Positions 56,534-58,192 of a stretch of DNA of 58,192 nucleotides are shown here, piece after piece. This DNA is from Akkermansia sp. (lineage in GTDB: Bacteria; Verrucomicrobiota; Verrucomicrobiia; Verrucomicrobiales; Akkermansiaceae), in the NCBI GenBank assembly GCA_030536145.1, contig JAUNQN010000012.1, positions 1-58,192 of the forward strand. Direction: 5' to 3'. Made by a program: the position numbers and the translations under genes. Each line of letters begins with the position of its first letter. Positions within the stretch are counted from its first letter, which is position 1. Under the pieces are notes generated by a model. It had not been told where the DNA came from. It was given only the letters and a program-made list of their open reading frames with translations, and did no database searches.

Positions 56534-56973
56534 GAGAGGGCGTGTTCAGGAATCATACCGTGCAGGCAGGCGTCCATGCGCACGATGGTGACACCCTCCG
56601 GAATATCGAAGACGTCTTCCGGGCGCAGCCCTTCCTTCAGCTTCACATCCAGCACCCGGTTGTTGCTGTCGTCCAGCACGTGCACGTGCGGAATCAGGTT
56701 GGGGCAGAAGCGGGAAGGACCGTTGTCGAAGTTAAGCTGGTTGATCAGGCGCTTCTCCGCAAGCGTCTCCAGGCAGTTGTACACGGTGGCCAGGGAAATG
56801 CCGGGCAGCCGTTTGCTGGCACGCTTGTAGATAATGCTGGCGCAGGGGTGGTCGCAGGAGTTCAGTATCGTCTCCAGCACGGCACGCCTCTGGCGCGTCT
56901 GGCGGAGAGACACGCTCTTCATCAGGTCGTCAGCTACATTGTGTCCGGTTGGCTTTTTATTGGCGGTTACCAT
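56530..56973 (-). CDS. Fur-family regulator leading the suf operon
   Basis: A 147-residue protein with a Fur winged helix ([20 protein letters not shown], then [20 protein letters not shown]) and a dimerisation domain in which the metal loop PHVHVLDD replaces the usual HHHxxC, and the CxxC zinc pairs are absent. It is the first gene of fur-sufC-sufB-sufD and so may sense iron or cluster demand and control its own operon. The start MVTANKK lies 13 nt after the -10 box. Confidence 0.88.
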   Translation of the reverse strand: MVTANKKPTGHNVADDLMKSVSLRQTRQRRAVLETILNSCDHPCASIIYKRASKRLPGISLATVYNCLETLAEKRLINQLNFDNGPSRFCPNLIPHVHVLDDSNNRVLDVKLKEGLRPEDVFDIPEGVTIVRMDACLHGMIPEHALS

Positions 56974-56986
56974 ATCTTGCGCGCGC

Positions 56987-57015
56987 AGTATATACCACTC
57001 CCCGCTTTCAATCAA
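56987..57015 (-). promoter_or_regulatory. fur-suf operon promoter
   Basis: Minus strand: TTGATT, 17-bp spacer containing GAGTGG, TATACT, followed at once by GCGCGCGC. Leader about 6 nt. Confidence 0.65.
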
Positions 57016-57327
57016 GGGAAATCGTAGGCCATTACACAAAAATCAGGACTTTTTCTAAAAAAGGGGCTATTCCGGCAGGTAGGCGGAGGCGCGGAGCCGA
57101 AAAAAAGAAGCCCCCTTGTCGCTTCCCGGCGAGAGGAGCTGCACCGTCGATGGCTTGGCCGCGCGTACGGCGGCCTGGGTTCTACATGAAAAGAAGGTTT
57201 CCTTACTTCCTGCGGCGGCACCGGCTCCGCGTCTTGCTGGCGCTCGCTTGCTTCCGGCTTCTCTGCGATACGCCGACCCGTCTCCGCTCCTGCGTAGCTT
57301 CGCCGAGGCCTTCGGGACAGGTGGTGC
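57016..57327. other. No gene seen; possible weak terminator and repeat
   Basis: This stretch has no credible ORF. 57061-57117 can pair AAGGGGCT with AGCCCCCTT around a 40-nt loop, with a U run on the minus strand, and may terminate the PEP-CTERM gene. GCGGAGCC near 57091 and GGCTCCGC near 57226 form a dispersed inverted pair. Confidence 0.4.
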
Positions 57328-58156
57328 TTACTTGCGACGTCGACGTGCGCAGAGACCAGCCAGGGCGAGGAGGGAGAGTGTGCCGGTGGCGGGCTCGGGG
57401 ACGGCGGCTACAGAGATGTTCTTGGTGCCGGCATCATAGACGAGGCTGTATGTACCTGCCAGGGCTGACGGGTCTGCTCCGGCACGAGTGAAGGTGACAT
57501 TCTGACCCAGCAAGGCCCTTTCCACACTGGCAAACAGGTCGACGTTTCCGCCGCTGTCCAGGGTTTTCAGCATCTCATCCGTCAGCTCCACGGTTACTAT
57601 GTCCTTGTAGCCGATTTCCACGCTGCATCCCATGGTCAGCACGGCACCGTTTGCAAAGGAAATCGTGCCGCCGACGATGACGAGGTTCGCGTTCAGAGTG
57701 GCATCGCCGTTGACTGTCAGGCCAAAGGTGGTGAGGTCGATGTTGTGATTGCCGAGTGTGAGAACGGCTCCGTTATCCATCTCCAGGCTGCTGATAGCGG
57801 TAGCGGTGGCTTCGCTCACGGTCAACTCTCTTCCCACATGCAGGGAAGAGCTGCCGTTCATGTTCAGGGTGCCCCCCATCCGTTACGGTCAGTAAATCAA
57901 CTGAGGCGTCACCCGTTATCGTGAGGCTTGAGCCCTTGCCGGACACTTTGATGGCAGAGTTTTCTTTTGCCGTCAGGTTCTTCACTGTCAGGCTGGCTTG
58001 GTCGAGCACTTGCAGGGTGCCGCCACCCAGGGTGACATCGGCATCCAGCACCGAGCTGCGGGAAGCGGCAATTTCGTCCTCCGTGCCCTTGCGCTTCGCC
58101 ACCGCTTGATATATAACTTGTCTCTGTTGTAATAAATCGCTCGATGAGCGAGGCAA
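57328..58156 (-). pseudogene. PEP-CTERM beta-helix protein, frameshifted, 5' part unclear
   Basis: The C-terminus is a full PEP-CTERM sorting tail: VPEP, a hydrophobic helix (LSLLALAGL) and RRRRK, at residues just before the stop at 57328. The body has glycine/asparagine-rich beta-helix repeats (GGTLNMNG, DNGAVLTLGNHN). The frame breaks at a run of six G on the minus strand (57872-57877): with five, VTLGGGTLQVLDQAS in the upstream frame would run straight into the downstream half. No signal peptide is visible upstream; an in-frame stop lies near 58181, so the 5' end is missing or decayed. Confidence 0.7.
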
Positions 58157-58192
58157 CCGAACAGCAAAACCTTCAAGGACTCAGCATAAGGG

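Noticed and set aside
57116..57439. 107-codon plus-strand frame in the gap after the suf promoter
   Set aside because: No conserved features, arginine/alanine-rich, overlaps the PEP-CTERM tail on the other strand.

Overview
The window is a GC-rich bacterial chromosome segment, most likely from a Verrucomicrobiota member close to Akkermansia. Four things point that way: a PEP-CTERM sorting tail on a beta-helix-like protein at the right end; secreted SGNH and sialate O-acetylesterases of the glycan-degrading kind; A/C-rich leaders that mostly lack a Shine-Dalgarno (SD) sequence; and a HisB of the type without the zinc-loop cysteines. The genus is an inference.

Layout. 1-2244: membrane-protein pair (GDYXXLXY and DUF2157). 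2363-6877: iron-uptake locus feoA, feoB, a small Cys-rich membrane protein and an outer-membrane porin; its promoter carries a DtxR/IdeR-like palindrome, and FeoB contains a DUF805-like insertion. 7031-10280 (minus): trpS, a thioredoxin-like lipoprotein and a sialate O-acetylesterase. 10433-12459: rpsN, an FmdB-type zinc ribbon and a CNNM/CorC protein. 12485-17195: Nudix and SGNH hydrolases, a small HTH regulator, a 50-residue lipoprotein and a PAS-PP2C phosphatase. 17343-18921 (minus): rpsM-rpsK-rpsD. 19135-20142: an acyltransferase-like membrane protein. 20158-25459 (minus): two operons, phosphohexomutase-crcB-deaminase and nadA-midA-secreted protein. 25539-32169 (minus): an AddAB-type helicase-nuclease. 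32319-35200: two coiled-coil envelope proteins, RNase HIII and an HU protein. 35397-42392: a complete his operon hisG-hisDC-hisB-hisH-hisA-hisF-hisIE with a HisD-HisC fusion. 42513-43323: a foreign-looking small gene plus a frameshifted GNAT gene. 43445-49020: tRNA-Lys, tRNA-Glu, gyrB and gyrA. 49089-51793: mcrB-mcrC. 51884-53259: an Asp/His-tailed lipoprotein and a redoxin. 53288-56973: a Fur-like regulator with sufC-sufB-sufD. 57328-58156: a frameshifted PEP-CTERM gene.

The most unusual signals are regulatory. At least ten genes have a -35/-10 promoter with a 17-18 bp spacer whose -10 box ends only 6-10 nt before the start codon, so their mRNAs should be leaderless or almost so. Three of these (gyrB, phosphohexomutase, sialate esterase) have spacers that are almost perfect alternating pyrimidine-purine tracts, a Z-DNA-prone design that would fit supercoiling control. 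Other points of note are the FeoB-DUF805 protein, the HisDC fusion, GyrA with Ala and Gly at the two main quinolone positions, and an inverted-repeat element between gyrB and gyrA.
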